Positions 1-11,894 of a stretch of DNA of 64,000 bases are shown here, in pieces (the stretch's first letter is position 1; every line of letters begins with the position of its first letter). The stretch covers positions 1 to 64,000 of the forward strand of contig MZNV01002762.1 of assembly GCA_002081555.1 (NCBI GenBank), written 5' to 3'. Source of the stretch: Protostelium mycophagum (lineage: Eukaryota > Evosea > Variosea > Protosteliida > Protosteliaceae). The notes under the pieces were generated by a model that was not told the origin of the DNA, did not search any database, and was given only the letters and a program-made list of their open reading frames with translations. A program made the translations under genes and the position numbers.

Positions 1-1010
1 TTCAGATAACATCTTGTGTAAAGAACAAGGGTGATAGTTTGTTGGGGAGCAAGAACTCCTGACATTGCTGTCAATGTACTCTGTATCTTGGATTTTTCTT
101 TTGTCAGTTGGACTTCCATAGATCCTGTGAGTTTGATATCAATTTTGTGAGCATTCTTTAGATGTGGTACAAGCCAAGTTGTCTCTGACCCATTTGCTGC
201 TCTCCAAACACTGCAGCTACAACTGAAAAAAAATTAATGTTTGTGAAAAATGAAAAGTGTACTGCCTCTTGCACTTGAAATTCAACCCTTTATGCCCTTT
301 TATAGGAGAGTGTTTCTTTGTGAGTCTCTTGTGAAAGGCAGCAATGAGCTCTTCTGCAGTTCTTTCAGATTCACTGTTAGAATCTTCTTGAGCTGTCCCT
401 GCTCTACTTCTCTTTATCTTCTGTGTTCTGTCTTTGTTTGGAACAGCTCAAATAATTGTTCTGTTCTGCTTTTGTTCTGCAAAATTCAAAACAAAAAACA
501 GAACAACAGGAAAAAATTCAGAACAAGACAAAACAAATAAAAGCATGAACAGAACAGAAATTCAGCTGTTTTGTCACTCTTTATTCTTTCTCTTGCACTT
601 AAAATTCAACCCTTCATGTCCTTTTTCAGTGTGAGGCACAGGAACATCATAATAGGAATATATAGGAGAGTGTGTCTTAGTGAGCCTCTTGTGAAAAACA
701 GCAATAGCCTCTTCTGCTGTTCTTTCAGATTCACTGTTTGAATCTTCTTGAGCTGCCCCTGCTCTGCTCCTCTTCATCTCTTGTGAAAGGCAGCAATGGC
801 CTCTTCTGCAGTTCTTTCAGATTCACTGTTAGAATCTTCTTGAGCTGCCCTTGCTCTACTTCTCTTTGTCTTCTGTGTTCTGTCTTTGTTTGGAACAGCT
901 CAAATAATTGTTCTGTTCTGCTTTTATTCTGCAAAATTCAAAACAAAAAACAGAACAACAGGAAAAAATTCAGAACAAGATAAATAAGAACATGAACAGA
1001 ACAGAAATTT
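1..1010 (-). mobile_element. hAT-superfamily transposase remnant, 5' part
   Basis: Read on the minus strand, about 420-250 and 777-600 encode an acidic Ser/Glu stretch (QEDSNSESERTAEE), a basic helix, then SPIYSYYDVPVP and KGHEGLNFKCK, which resembles the start of the BED-type zinc finger region of hAT transposases. Further along, about 220-1 on the minus strand reads through CSVWRAANGSETTWLVPHLK followed by NAH, a plausible second half of a BED finger. The reading leaves the window at base 1, so the catalytic domain is not visible. The coding stretches are short and interrupted and one copy lacks the SYYDVPVPHTE segment, so the element looks dead. The superfamily assignment rests on the finger-like region only. 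Confidence 0.5.
322..1005. repeat. Three degenerate direct copies of a transposase 5' segment
   Basis: The same segment, beginning gtgagtctcttgtgaaaggc on the plus strand and running through the gttctttcagattcactg words into an AACAGAACA-rich tail, occurs near 320-545, near 690-777 (short copy) and near 781-1005. The first and third copies are nearly identical over about 220 bp, including the odd run of acagaacaaca words, so the duplication is recent relative to decay of the host element. The middle copy is joined directly to the third, as in an unequal exchange or replication slippage. Confidence 0.75.
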
Positions 1011-1486
1011 GGCTGTTTTGTCACTCTTTACTTGGATTTTGCAACTTTTACTGCTCATTGTATTTCTGCTAATTTTTATGTGCATAATAATTTTTGTGAC
1101 TCCACAAAAAACTTGCAGGTTTTACTCTTCATTGTATCTATTGAGAGAATGCCAAATATTTGGGGAAACTGTGAAAATAGGCTACGAAAATCACTTAAGA
1201 ACACAAAAGAATGGTTCTCCACCACCTTTGGGATTTTTTCACTGAATTTTTGGAAAGGTCAAATCGCGTTCCACCACGTAACATTTATAATACATTAATA
1301 ATACATTAATAATACATTAATTAATATCTTGAGCCCTGATGATGTGTTCAATATTTTTCTGTTGGGAGATATTTTACTCAAAAATAAATTAGATCCAAAA
1401 TTCAAAGAATTCTAATTAATCTATCGACTTGGTTGTTCATGAATTTTATTATCCTAATATACCACAGTTATTGAATAGCCTGCCAA
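1011..1486. other. Non-coding stretch, 3' flank of the SH2 gene
   Basis: AT-rich DNA with a small tandem run of aatacattaat words near 1287-1325. No supported reading frame was found on either strand. Confidence 0.5.
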
Positions 1487-3401
1487 TCAACTCTTCCACT
1501 CTCGTCTCAATCTCGCCATTCTTCGTTGTCTATAAACATCAGGGGGATATGAATATAAAGAACCAACCGTAGTATTGATTTGAAAGGGATTATTGAGGTT
1601 GAACAAATTGTTGACAGTGAATAAGACATTATGTATGGCCTCGGCCCTCTCCTTCTTCCATATCACGACCTGCTTAAGTGCTTCTATAGAGTTACTGTTA
1701 CTTCCATTTGCGGATGAGTTCTTGAGAGGTGTCCTAATGAGATTATGAGGTGATAATAAATATAATAAGGAAATTACTTGAGAGCAGCACCACAGTATTC
1801 CACGACCTCTTTCACAGTGCTGAAGATGTGATTCCTCTCAGTGAAGGAGAGTCTGTATCCTTGTCCTGGATCCACCTCTATAATAGAATGTGCGACTGAG
1901 CCTTGTGGACCCACATAAGATATAGCAAAGTTTCCTGGTTGAGAGAGGGAGAATCTGACGAGGAAAGTTCCTTCTGGATGACCTCTTAGAGACTCGACTG
2001 TCTCAGCACTACTTATATCCCCCTCAAAAAAACTATCATGATTACTCAGTTTCCTCGAATCATCAATTTCACCTCTCAAAAGGTAGCTCATTCCAGTAGG
2101 AATGGACGAGGAATAATCTATAGAAATCTACAAGCTCTAAAAGATTTGGAAAGTGTCTTCCAGAGGAGGAGTCTTGATCGTATACCACGAACCCAGATGG
2201 TTTATCCGGTTTAATTAAAATGTGAGAGACAGGTGGATTCTGGCCTTGTATTATAAACCCTAAAGCAAAAGAACCTTTTTCATTAATCAACTATAGGATA
2301 GGATTGAAAGACATTACCAGGTTGTGAGGAACTGAAGCGGATGAGGAAGGTTCCATTGGGTTGATCTCTGAGCAGAAGATCTGCCTCTTGTCTTGAAATG
2401 AATCCGTAAAACCATCTGCATACAAGTTATCTTCTTGAGTAAAAGCTTTACTCACGGGCAGCTCAGTATACTTTTCATGTTTCTGATGCAGTCATTGATG
2501 GGTCCAAATCCCTTCAAGAACTCACTGAATTTATGCTGGTTGACGTTCCCAGTGTTTGAGTTATCTGCACACATTAATGACAAACACGTGTTAATGTGAA
2601 GGAGAAATCACAGACACAATTGACCCACCTAAAATATACAACAGGACTTTCTGTTCTTCTTCTTTCAAATCGAAAAGAGCCTTTTTTTTTACGCCATTAA
2701 TGAACTCCTCGTGGGTGACGTAAAAGTGCTTCGTTTTGTCAGTTATAAATGATCAGTTTTAAAATGGCTCACATTCAGGCCAAAGAGTGAGTTCCAATAA
2801 CCTTTTCCATCCTCATCTTCAATCATGAAGAGGAGATCACCATCTTCATCTTCCTCCTCATTTCCAAGTTCATTCAGTGCAGACGTTGTTAAACCCACCA
2901 CATTATTATTTGTGGAAGGATCGCTGAATGAACTTGTAGAGGGTGCTGATGTAAGGACCGGTCTTGCCGTCTCAGTTGGTCTTTGTGTCTCCTCTCCCGC
3001 CTGCCTTTATCACCAACAATACAACATTCAGAAAATACCTTGATTGTCTTCTTCAAATTCTCCAACTGGCTATGGACAGTAGAGTTCATCTGCTCAAGTT
3101 TTCTTCTCAGACGAGTAGAACCAAAGAATCGAAGCAGGGCGGCACGTCTATTTAAATCTTGCAATTCGTTGAAATACGCTTCGAGTGCTTGCTGAAGCGC
3201 AAATAGACACTCTCCGCTGAACTCTCTTCTTGTTTTGATGAGACCATTAATGGTGATTTGAACCAGTTGAATGTTGGTGACAAACTCTGTCACATCCTCC
3301 TCCTTCTTTGTCTTATTAATTTCAGTCAAGATGTTTAGGACTTTCAAGTTGGTCTCTCGACACTTATTGAGCTCCTCCTGACCATTCATCGTGGCCTCCA
3401 T
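1487..3401 (-). CDS. Tandem-SH2 protein with N-terminal helical bundle and EF-hand-like linker
   Basis: Multi-exon gene. The first exon (start at 3401, MEATMNGQ) encodes about 150 helical residues ending in STRLRRKLEQMNSTVHSQLE, which looks like a four-helix bundle. A disordered Thr/Ser/Glu segment (about 3010-2780) follows, then an EF-hand-like pair of helices (about 2750-2480) leading into PWFYGFISRQEADLLL and GTFLIRFSSSQPG, a clear first SH2. A second SH2 follows with GTFLVRFSLSQPGNFAISY at about 1990-1900. The last exon (about 1737-1487) is basic and ends RRMARLRREWKS. Helical bundle, EF-like linker and SH2 recalls the Cbl TKB module and the STAT linker-SH2, but no RING, kinase or DNA-binding domain is visible. 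A phosphotyrosine adaptor role is inferred. The junction between the SH2 domains needs either a 19-nt intron or a frame change (see findings). Confidence 0.75.
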
Positions 3402-3697
3402 CCTCGATGTGTGGGTTGTTTGAAATCTGTCAAAAAAGATAAAACCCGATGTTATCGTCTTCGGAACACAACACGCGGGAGTTTGCAGAAGTACATGTGG
3501 TCTGCTCCAATTGAACATATATCCAATATTTATACATAGAACTCTGAGGATTGTTAAGATCAATCAAGCATTATCCTTCATCTTTTTCAAAAGTAAGATG
3601 TCATAATCTCCAAAACCAAAACCGTCATTTTTTGTCACCAACCGTTATATTCGAATAAAACGAAAATTGGGAAGATGAAAACGAGGTGAACACCAGG

Positions 3698-5982
3698 ATG
3701 GTAAGCAAAGAAGAATTTCTTCTCCTCAATATTAGTAGATTGTAAGAGTTCGTGCGAGGACTGGAACTGAGAGAGTTGAAATCGAAGAGAATTCAACTTT
3801 AGGGCAGTTGAGACAGAAGGTACAAGTTTTTGTTTTATAAAGAATTCGTTCTTTAAATTAAATCACCTAGATTAAAGAAAAACGTTTCGACAATTTCCAA
3901 TTATCTCGTGACCCTGGTGGCACTGTGTTATTAACAGAGGACCACTCTAGCCTGAGGTCACTCCAGTTCAAGTTTGCTCGATTATTCTTTATCAGAGCTG
4001 ATCACAACCAGGAATGGTGAAATGATCTACCTCCACAATTTAGATCCAACAACACCAAATGAGGTTATTTTTGTTTGACATGAATTCTAATTTACAGAAC
4101 CAGAATAAACAGAGTGAGGAGACGCTGGTTGAGGATGAAGTCGATCAGCAATTGGACAAGTCTGATGGTTGGATACAGAACAAATATGATCCAAAATAGT
4201 AAGCTGAAACCTTCGTTGAATAATTTAATAATATTAATATATTACGCGCAGTTGCAAACATGGACCTAATGGGAAGTGCTTGCAGTGTATGCCCTCACCC
4301 GTAGGAGGTTATTGTCTGTTAATTGCTAATGTCCCTTTAGCCTTGGACCATATTAGAAAATGAACCGTGGAAAAGTCAGGGCGTCAAATTCATTCCTTTC
4401 ACTTCATATGTAAGAAAGATGCAGCAGAGTTCGGCTTATGCAGACAAGTAGAAATGATTTCATATGCACATATTCATCATTATCAGAAAGCAAGCACGAG
4501 TGATCACTCCAGAGAATTACAATCAGAAAAAATGTGACAGACACCCACCCTGGCCAGAAGGAATATGTACTCAATGTCAACCACCTCCAATAAGAGTGCA
4601 ACCACAACCTTACAGACATATTGACCACATTCAATTTACTTCAAGCAACATGGTAGACCGTTTCATACATTACTGGAGGTCTGAATTTTCATTGAAAATA
4701 ATAGAATTGAAAGAATGTGTAGAACGACAGGAGAGCAGAGGGTGGGGATATTATATGGAAGATATCTACCATATGATGCCATACCACTCGGTATCATGGC
4801 ACAGGTGGAAGCCATATATGAACCAACACAAAAGTAATATGATTTATTTATCTTGATATTCATTTTTACAGAGGAAATAGAGAAGAGAGCGTATTATTGA
4901 AGGATGATAATGAAGAGAAGATAGATCAGATGAATCGAGAATTAGGACTTGATAGGATAGGCATCATATGGACAGATTTACTCACAGAGAATGGAAAGAT
5001 CAAGAAGAGGGAGATCCAAATGACATCTTCTGAGGTGATCAGAACCACCAAGATGCAGAATAAGCACCCATCTCCCTGTAAATATTCTACATCAAATTAC
5101 ATGGGTTCCAAATTTGTCTCGGTCATTGTGAAAGGTAGTGTCTAAACTCCAAATATAAAAGTGAAATGATACAGGCAATGATGAGGGTGGTGTGGAGCTG
5201 GCTGGATACCAGACTACTGATCAATGTATGTCGATGGTAGCTGATAATATCATAAGAGAATCTAAGCACCCTAATATGGTCACCGTAAAGAAATCCAAAC
5301 TTAGATTTGTGCCCGAAGTTACGTACTCCGCGATGAACGAATATAAATTACAAGTGATCAAAGTAAGGAAGGCTCTGTAAAAATAATTAACGGTATTTAT
5401 CATTCAAAGGTGGCTGATCCACATATCCCATCAGAGTTCTTCATCGTTCCAATAGCATGCAGCACACCCAAAGAGATCGAAGAAAACAAAAGGGTGTTTA
5501 TCGTTGATGATTATATGATAGAGAATCGTGGACGTACCAACACTTCAGAGGAGTTGGCCAATCATCTATCTAAACCATGCACATCTATCAGAAATCAATT
5601 GAAGGATTTCCATCTATTGGTGCATTTATCACGATTATTAACTGAGGTGACTGAACCCTATTGATTACTTGATATTAACAAAGAAAAGGAGGATATGAAG
5701 ACTATGATGCGTTACATCAAAGGTGATACTGCTGTAGAGGAAAGGGTCAACTTGATTAGGAATGATCTTATTGCGTCAGGCACGATCATTTTACCCAATT
5801 CAATAATTCTGATATGATTAGGAAGGAAGAGTCCTGCGGAGAAGAATGCAACAGTGAGGGAGACAGACCTGGTCAAAAAGATAATCGAATTAGGAATAGA
5901 TCACAAAGATGCTCAAGAAGCCCTTTTTGCCACGAACTATACCACTGTGGAAGCTGCCTTGGAATATCTATATTCCCGATAA
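3698..5982 (+). CDS. NPL4: NPL4, ubiquitin-recognition cofactor of Cdc48/p97, with C-terminal UBA domain
   Basis: NPL4 pairs with UFD1 to recruit ubiquitinated substrates to Cdc48/p97. The first exon is just ATG (3698-3700). Exon 2 begins IVRVRARTGTERVEI, the ubiquitin-like fold expected at the NPL4 N-terminus. The two zinc-binding patches are visible: CKHGPNGKCLQC at about 4252-4287 and CDRHPPWPEGICTQC at about 4530-4580, followed by PYRHIDHIQF and MVDRFIHYWR, which match the MPN-like core. Further core motifs are GIIWTDLLTENG and NKHPSPCKYSTSNYMGSKF. The last exon (about 5822-5982) encodes a UBA-like helix trio (LVKKIIELGIDHKDAQEALF, then TNYTTVEAALEYLYSR). Animal NPL4 carries an NZF finger at this end, so the UBA is an apparent replacement. 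Exon boundaries inside 5100-5820 are approximate. Confidence 0.9.
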
Positions 5983-6187
5983 ATGAGGCGCTTAAAGCCC
6001 AACTAAACAAATGGATGAATAATCATAAAAATATTTTTGTTTCATCACTCGATGGTAGTGAAAAATGTTGCACATCAGCAAGATTTAAACCACCGAGTCA
6101 TAGAGAGTCATGATAAAAACTCTTTTATGATCCGTGTAATCCGCTTCCTCTTACGGGTCACTGAAAATTGGCCTTCCGTCAAATTTG

Positions 6188-7680
6188 ATGAACACCATGT
6201 TGTCTTTCAGACGACCTCCAGTCTTCTCTTCTCCGTTAAAACCCATAATAATGCCAAGGAGATCAATGCCAACATTCAGTAAAGCAGCAGAAGAGGCGAA
6301 GAAATCCAAGGCAGAAGTCACGTATGAAGACTTCACACGGACACGATACCATTTGCGTCAAAAAGCACCAGGTCAAGACAAGTTTTCGCCCCAGTTGATT
6401 GACACTCGTAGTCCCGGGAGAACTCAGCAAGAACAAGCAATTCAAGGCCATTCAACCAGATCAAAAACTTTTGGAATACATCAGATCACTGAAATTAAGA
6501 AGAGAACGTTTCCTTCCTCAGAAGCGTGACAAAGGGCAAGAGAGACACCCTTCTTCTCAGAAGGAGTCCAACTCCTTCCACAAGAAACAGGAGTTGGTGA
6601 GAATTGAGAAGGCAGAGACACCGAAATCTTTGTCAACAGAAGAGGAGTCTCGCGCAAGGGTTTGTTTCAGTATTGCATATTCTTTTGAAGGGTATCATAA
6701 CAGAGACATTTACCTAAATTGTTTACAAAATTAACAACGTTAGATTTTTTCTGAGCCCAAATTGATGGGGGAAGCGAGCAGAGATGAGCAATATCCTCCT
6801 GCAATTCGTCCGGAATTTGCTTTTATAGGTCGAAGCAACGTTGGTAAATCATCCTTGGTCAATGCAATCATGGTATTATATCATATTATTGTAATATAAT
6901 ATTTCTGAAATAACATCTTCATATTCACCCTCAATAATTCCCCTCAAATCTTGTAGAGTAAAAAGTTGGCAAAGACATCGAGTAAACCTGGACTGACACA
7001 GGTGCGTTGACCGTCTTCTGACATGATAGAAAGAAATATAGTATAAGATCTATTAAGCATCAAGATGATGATTTCAGACAATAAGCTGGTTCAACTTGAA
7101 TGATAAGTTATATCTTGTAGACCTTCCTGGGTATGTACATCTATCCTGAGACACAAACATTCGAACCTTGTCAGATACGGATTTGCTTATGCTAATGAAG
7201 AGGATAAGTTGCATTGGAGAGTGAATATGTACAATTATCTCATGAAGCGGGAGACACTCACAAAAGTTTACGTCCTTCTCGACGGTCAGTTACTGTGATT
7301 CATTTCTGATGTATAAGTCGAGCTTCCACAAAGATTAGATGAATCTGTACTGATGATATCAGGTCGATTCACTGTGCGGGAATCGGTGGGTTGAGAAGAT
7401 TTGAATATCCTGACATATTTAGGACTTTGAAATGATTGATATGATGGAGAAGAGCCGAGTATCCTACCAATTCATATTGACCAAATGTGATCTCGTGGAG
7501 GAAGCCGATCTTGCGCGTAGAATGAAACTGATCACTGAGGCTGTCAGCGGGAGACATAAATTCTCACAAGTCTACTGCAGGGATATCCTCGTGGTCAGCG
7601 CACACACACAAGGAGGAGTAGATGCCATCAGGAAAGAGATGTTGAAGGATGTACAACAGTTCCGGAAGATATCAAGATAA
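6188..7680 (+). CDS. EngB/YihA-type GTPase (GTPBP8-like), probably mitochondrial
   Basis: TRAFAC-class GTPase of the EngB family, which assists large ribosomal subunit assembly in bacteria and organelles. G1 is FIGRSNVGKSS at about 6828-6860, followed by SKKLAKTSSKPGLTQ (switch I region), LVDLPG (G3, about 7115-7132), YGFAYANEEDKLHWR, and TKCDLVEEAD (G4 TKCD at about 7480). The C-terminus has VVSAHTQGGVDAIRKEML, the G5 SA motif. A basic, low-acid N-terminus (MNTMLSFRRPPVFSS) and a long Lys/Arg-rich extension suggest organelle import. Start at 6188 is the first ATG of the open exon. An intron at 6372-6411 (40 nt) restores frame, and another near 6661-6742 joins the extension to the GTPase core. 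Confidence 0.85.
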
Positions 7681-7810
7681 AATGAACAAGACATCGAGAA
7701 CTTTATATTGCCCCTTCGTTTTCTGCCTTCCGCCTTTTTCTGCAGAATATCAAAAGGTGAATGGTAGTAAGACATTAAGATGGGGGATATATGGGTATAT
7801 GGGTAATATC

Positions 7811-8822
7811 TTACATGTAAGCTTGATAGGCTGATTCCTGCTGTACAGGTTGATTTTTCGCCTCAGCCGCCGCTTTTGCTGCTGCTTTTCTTTCTTTTTT
7901 GGTGAGCTTTTTGGTTGTGTTGAGTACACCGGTGGTGTTACCAGAAGTGATCACAACCGGATTACTCGCTGAGTTATCACTGGAATCCCATTTGGTTTTC
8001 TTGTTTGGGGGTCCTGAATTCTGTGCCTTTGTAAATTCGATAGTCGTTCTCGCCTGATGCATTCTCATGAGGATGAAGTGTGGTTTATATGAAGGGTCAC
8101 CTTTGAGGCACGGTCCTGCTCTACAGTGATGACGTCATAAAAGTCTGACTTATTCTTATTGTGTGGTGAGTAGAGATCTGGTGGATAATTGGATCCCTTC
8201 TCATCGACATCTAAATCCAGTATCACCTGCCTTATAGTTATTTATGATTAATATATGATTACCCACCGTCTCCATGATATATGGATTCTTGAATTTATGT
8301 GAGGATTGCATTGCTACAAGAGGACTCTTGCCTGCTCGCCGGTGCTGATGGAAATTTGCAAATTTATCCTTTCGAGATAAACAAATCATTAATAAAGAAA
8401 ATAAATCTCACAAGGATGGCCTGAGAACAAGATCTCGTTGGTGGTGGAGGCAAAAAACTGTCCAGGGGAGGGAAAAGGTGGTTTGATTCTGAATCGTGAA
8501 GGACCTCTTCTGGAACATCATCTATCACTACTGTCATAAGAGCTGGTGAATCATCTCTTATTTCTACGATGTCTCTATTCTCTTCTCCTTCTGTTGGAGT
8601 ATGTGTTGGTGATTTATGTGGTCGTAAGATGATTGCTTCATTAATGATTTCTTCTTTTGCTTTTTCTGGGGAGTCCTTTGGTGTTCGTGTTGGTGATTGA
8701 TCTGAATCATAATACTCCGACAACAAAGAGACTGGCTTTACTTCTGAGATCAATTGATCTTTCTTGGGAGATTTTTCTGATGGGCTGGCATCTGAATCTG
8801 CGTATGCACCCAAAAGATCCAT
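7811..8822 (-). CDS. SAP30BP: SAP30-binding protein (HCNGP family)
   Basis: Transcriptional-regulator/splicing-associated HCNGP family. It opens MDLLGAYADSD, the hallmark start of the family, then a Ser/Pro/Asp-rich low-complexity segment. FLPPPPTRSCSQ matches the Pro-Cys motif before the conserved core. Later exons give HKFKNPYIMETV (about 8300-8265) and a GSNYPPDLYSPH segment (about 8190-8150), matching the family's rNPsIYekL and yGTNyPkdmfdP blocks. The C-terminal exon has RTTIEFTKAQNSG and KKTKWDSSD, again typical, and an Ala/Lys-rich tail ending AYQAYM. About four exons. It is convergent with the GTPase gene and divergent from the next gene with only 87 bp between start codons. Confidence 0.85.
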
Positions 8823-8909
8823 GTATGAAAGATACAATCATGAGAAAATCAAGTCAAAACTTCGACTACAACGCAGAACATCTCGGAATTGATCACAATC
8901 GCCTGATTC

Positions 8910-11894
8910 ATGTTGTTGCGTCAATTAGCGCTGCGTTCCAACACAGTATATTCTAAGCATCCGATCCTCTTTCATCGGAGTAGAATTTGCATTTCGAACA
9001 TCAAACAGAGCCTTCCCCTGACAAATCATCACTATCACTCAATCTTTATCAGAAGTTTCTCCTCCAATAAAACATCAACAGAGTACCTTACTGAGAATGT
9101 GACGGAGAATAGAATAATGGGAACAAACAAGTAGAGAGTAAATATACTCTTACCTTTCTGAATCCTCACAGTTTTATTGAGGAGGGTGATTTTTCTGAAA
9201 TGTTTGCAGAGGTGGGTCAAAATAACTAGGTCCATGCACAATACTAATCACTGCAGGAAGAGGAAGATGTGGACAACATTGATCTGCTCTTGTGAGTGTT
9301 GTACTCCTTTTGCCTTATTATTAATAAAGGCCACAGAGCAGAAGGGGAAGACAGCATTGTGACTGATTCAAGAACACCTGAAGAAATAGACCGAGTAGAG
9401 AAACTAAAAGATGAACTCGTCTCAAGGTGAGAGCTTTAATTCTCTTGTCTACAAACTGCTAGAGCTCTATATCTGAACAAAATGCCAACACACAAAATAA
9501 TTTGGCAAGTTTTTCGATACCACGGATGACAGAGAAAGAATTAGCAGAGAGGGATCGAAAGATAGGGAGGCCAGTGAATGATCCAACAGCTTTAGCTTTC
9601 GAACAATTATTGGCTGATCCTGATCTGGAGGATATGACCGAGGGGCAGCAGGTTCGATTAGATAATCATCATGTCTGAGTTGATGTTAGATCTCGATGTT
9701 ATTAGATTGTGCTGAAGATGCGGAAGAGTTGGGGAGGTACGATATGTCACTCGACTTATTGAAGAAAGCTTATTCTATCTGTCCAAATGATGTTGCAATT
9801 CAGATGAGTATAATGAGTCAGTTATTTTAATCATATTTATATCTCTGAAAGATAAAAGCGTTGATGCACACCCATAAAGATTATAAGAGTGCAAGACAAT
9901 TAGTGGATTTGATGTTGAGAGATGAACTCGCTAAATCGGACCCTTCCTCATCTGTAAATATACTTATTTAGTATTGATTTATGGATTGAGTAGTGGGTAG
10001 GTTCTTGCTCATCTCTTTGCATATAAAGGAATAAATGCGGATGAAGGTGAGTGTTCTTATATATACAATATCATATCAATCAATGCAGATGGTGACATGG
10101 TCAGAAGTAGTATATATTTAAATTTAGCTGTCATTCATAGACAGGAAGATGAAGACGAGAGTATTGACTTGGCGCGGTTAGATGTAGGATTTTAGGAGAT
10201 AATGATTGTGTGAATATGACTAAAAATAGAACAGAAGTACTTGAGTGTAGAAGAGAAAGAGGAAGCAGAAGAAGAGTTGGAGGAAATAGAAATATATCAA
10301 GCAGAGACAAAAAAATACGAAAAGAGATTGAAGCGTATAAACGATATCATCGGGGATATCAATGATATGTCAACGGTGATTATTTGACTATATAAAATGT
10401 TGATGGATGTAGATGATGGATGTATCTATTTTGGATGAAGTAATCAAGGAGAATCCGGTGCACGTACAGATCCAGGAGAGTGGTGGGAGGAAATTAATAG
10501 CAACAAGGGATATCCCTAAAGGAGAGCTTGTTTGGGAGGAGGAACCATTGATGACTTATACTATCGCTGAACTGGACAATATAGAGGCAGGTTGCTGTAT
10601 CCAGTGTTGTAGGCCGATGGTCGATATTGTTGAGATCAAGGCTCGGCACTCCGTACCATTAGTGAGAGATTCATAAGGAGTTATTCAACTGAGATTGATA
10701 GAAAACCCTGTCATTTGAGAAGGGATATCAAGAGGGAGTGAAGGACATATTTAATGGCGTGAGAAAGCAACTAAATATAGAACCTTTCACTCCTATCAAC
10801 TCTTTGGTGAAGAATCTATACTTATATCAGCTGACATGGAGAATAGTACTGCAGCCAAGAGTGTAAAGACAAGTTTTTGAGGGCATATGACCCAGAAATA
10901 TTAACAAAACCTGGCTTCAGCAAATTGATGGATGAATCAAGGGCTGAAATGACTCCATTTATCGCCATGATCTTTCTCCGAATTTTCACTGAATTGAAGG
11001 CGAGACTGAATATTAAAATATGTGATAAATGTGACAGGAAACGGAGGATTTGGATGACATATTTTATTCTAAACTATGGAATACATTACAATACATGTGT
11101 TATGCTCCAAATAATACTCCGAATTTGCCCCCAGGAGAGGTACATTCCTTCACTTGCTTTGCCAGATAAAAATATTTTTTCTGACAATTTTTGTAGAGAG
11201 AGGACCTTGAGAGATTGAGACAGCAATTCCCCAGTGATTTTCAAGAGCACATTAATCCTCATAATTACTTCAGGATCGGCTCAATCGTACAACTCAATTC
11301 TATAGAGTTAGAATCCAAGCAGGTGTGTATATAAAAATAGAGCAAATGAACAATCTAATAGGAGAAAGGTTACTGTTGCAGGTTTCTATCTGCCACAGAA
11401 CAAAGAATTTCGGCTAAATGTTTTGTGAGTTGATTATAGACCGAGAATGTTATGTTGATGTTTCAGATCCCGCACTGCAGCCGTGGTCTCTGGACTCTTT
11501 AGGCTTGCCAGTATCGCGAACCACTCTTGCATTCCAAATGTATATCCGTCAGACTCCATGGTTGATGGTGTTAAGAGTGTCCAATTCTTGGCGAGTAGGG
11601 ATATCAATGTGGGTGGCGAGATATTGATAGATATGCTCCCAGACCCCAAATTGGATCAACTTCAGAAGAGAGAAATGGTGAGGCTTCTCATTCCTAATGA
11701 GACAGAGATACATCCAGTGAAGCTGACGGAAATAGTTGTTGAAACAGTATTATTTTGAGTGTAGGTGTCCTGCCTGTGCTTCGATCGATACGACAACATT
11801 CATAGCCAAAATGGATACTTCAAAGAGTAAAAAAAATCTGAATCTACCACAAGGCAATATCAAGGCGTTGAGCAGCGGGACAAATAAATCATAA
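8910..11894 (+). CDS. Probable TPR-SET domain fusion (SMYD4-like arrangement)
   Basis: The N-terminal exon is basic and hydroxylated (MLLRQLALRSNTVYS, FIRSFSSNK), like a mitochondrial presequence. Small acidic exons follow, then helical TPR-like repeats at about 9690-10150 (GRYDMSLDLLKKAYSICPND; YKSARQLVDLMLRDE; MVRSSIYLNLAVIHRQ) and a Glu/Lys coiled segment. A GT-AG intron of about 36-38 nt ending at 10412 joins DINDMST in frame to MMDVSILDE, the start of a SET part: GGRKLIATRDIPKGELVWEE, a CCIQC knuckle, later GLFRLASIANHSCIPN (SET motif, about 11486-11533) and the post-SET FECRCPAC. A complete MYND finger is not visible. A lysine methyltransferase role is inferred. Alternatively these are two genes with the second starting at 10413, but the gap would be almost nil and the splice is clean. 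Confidence 0.65.
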
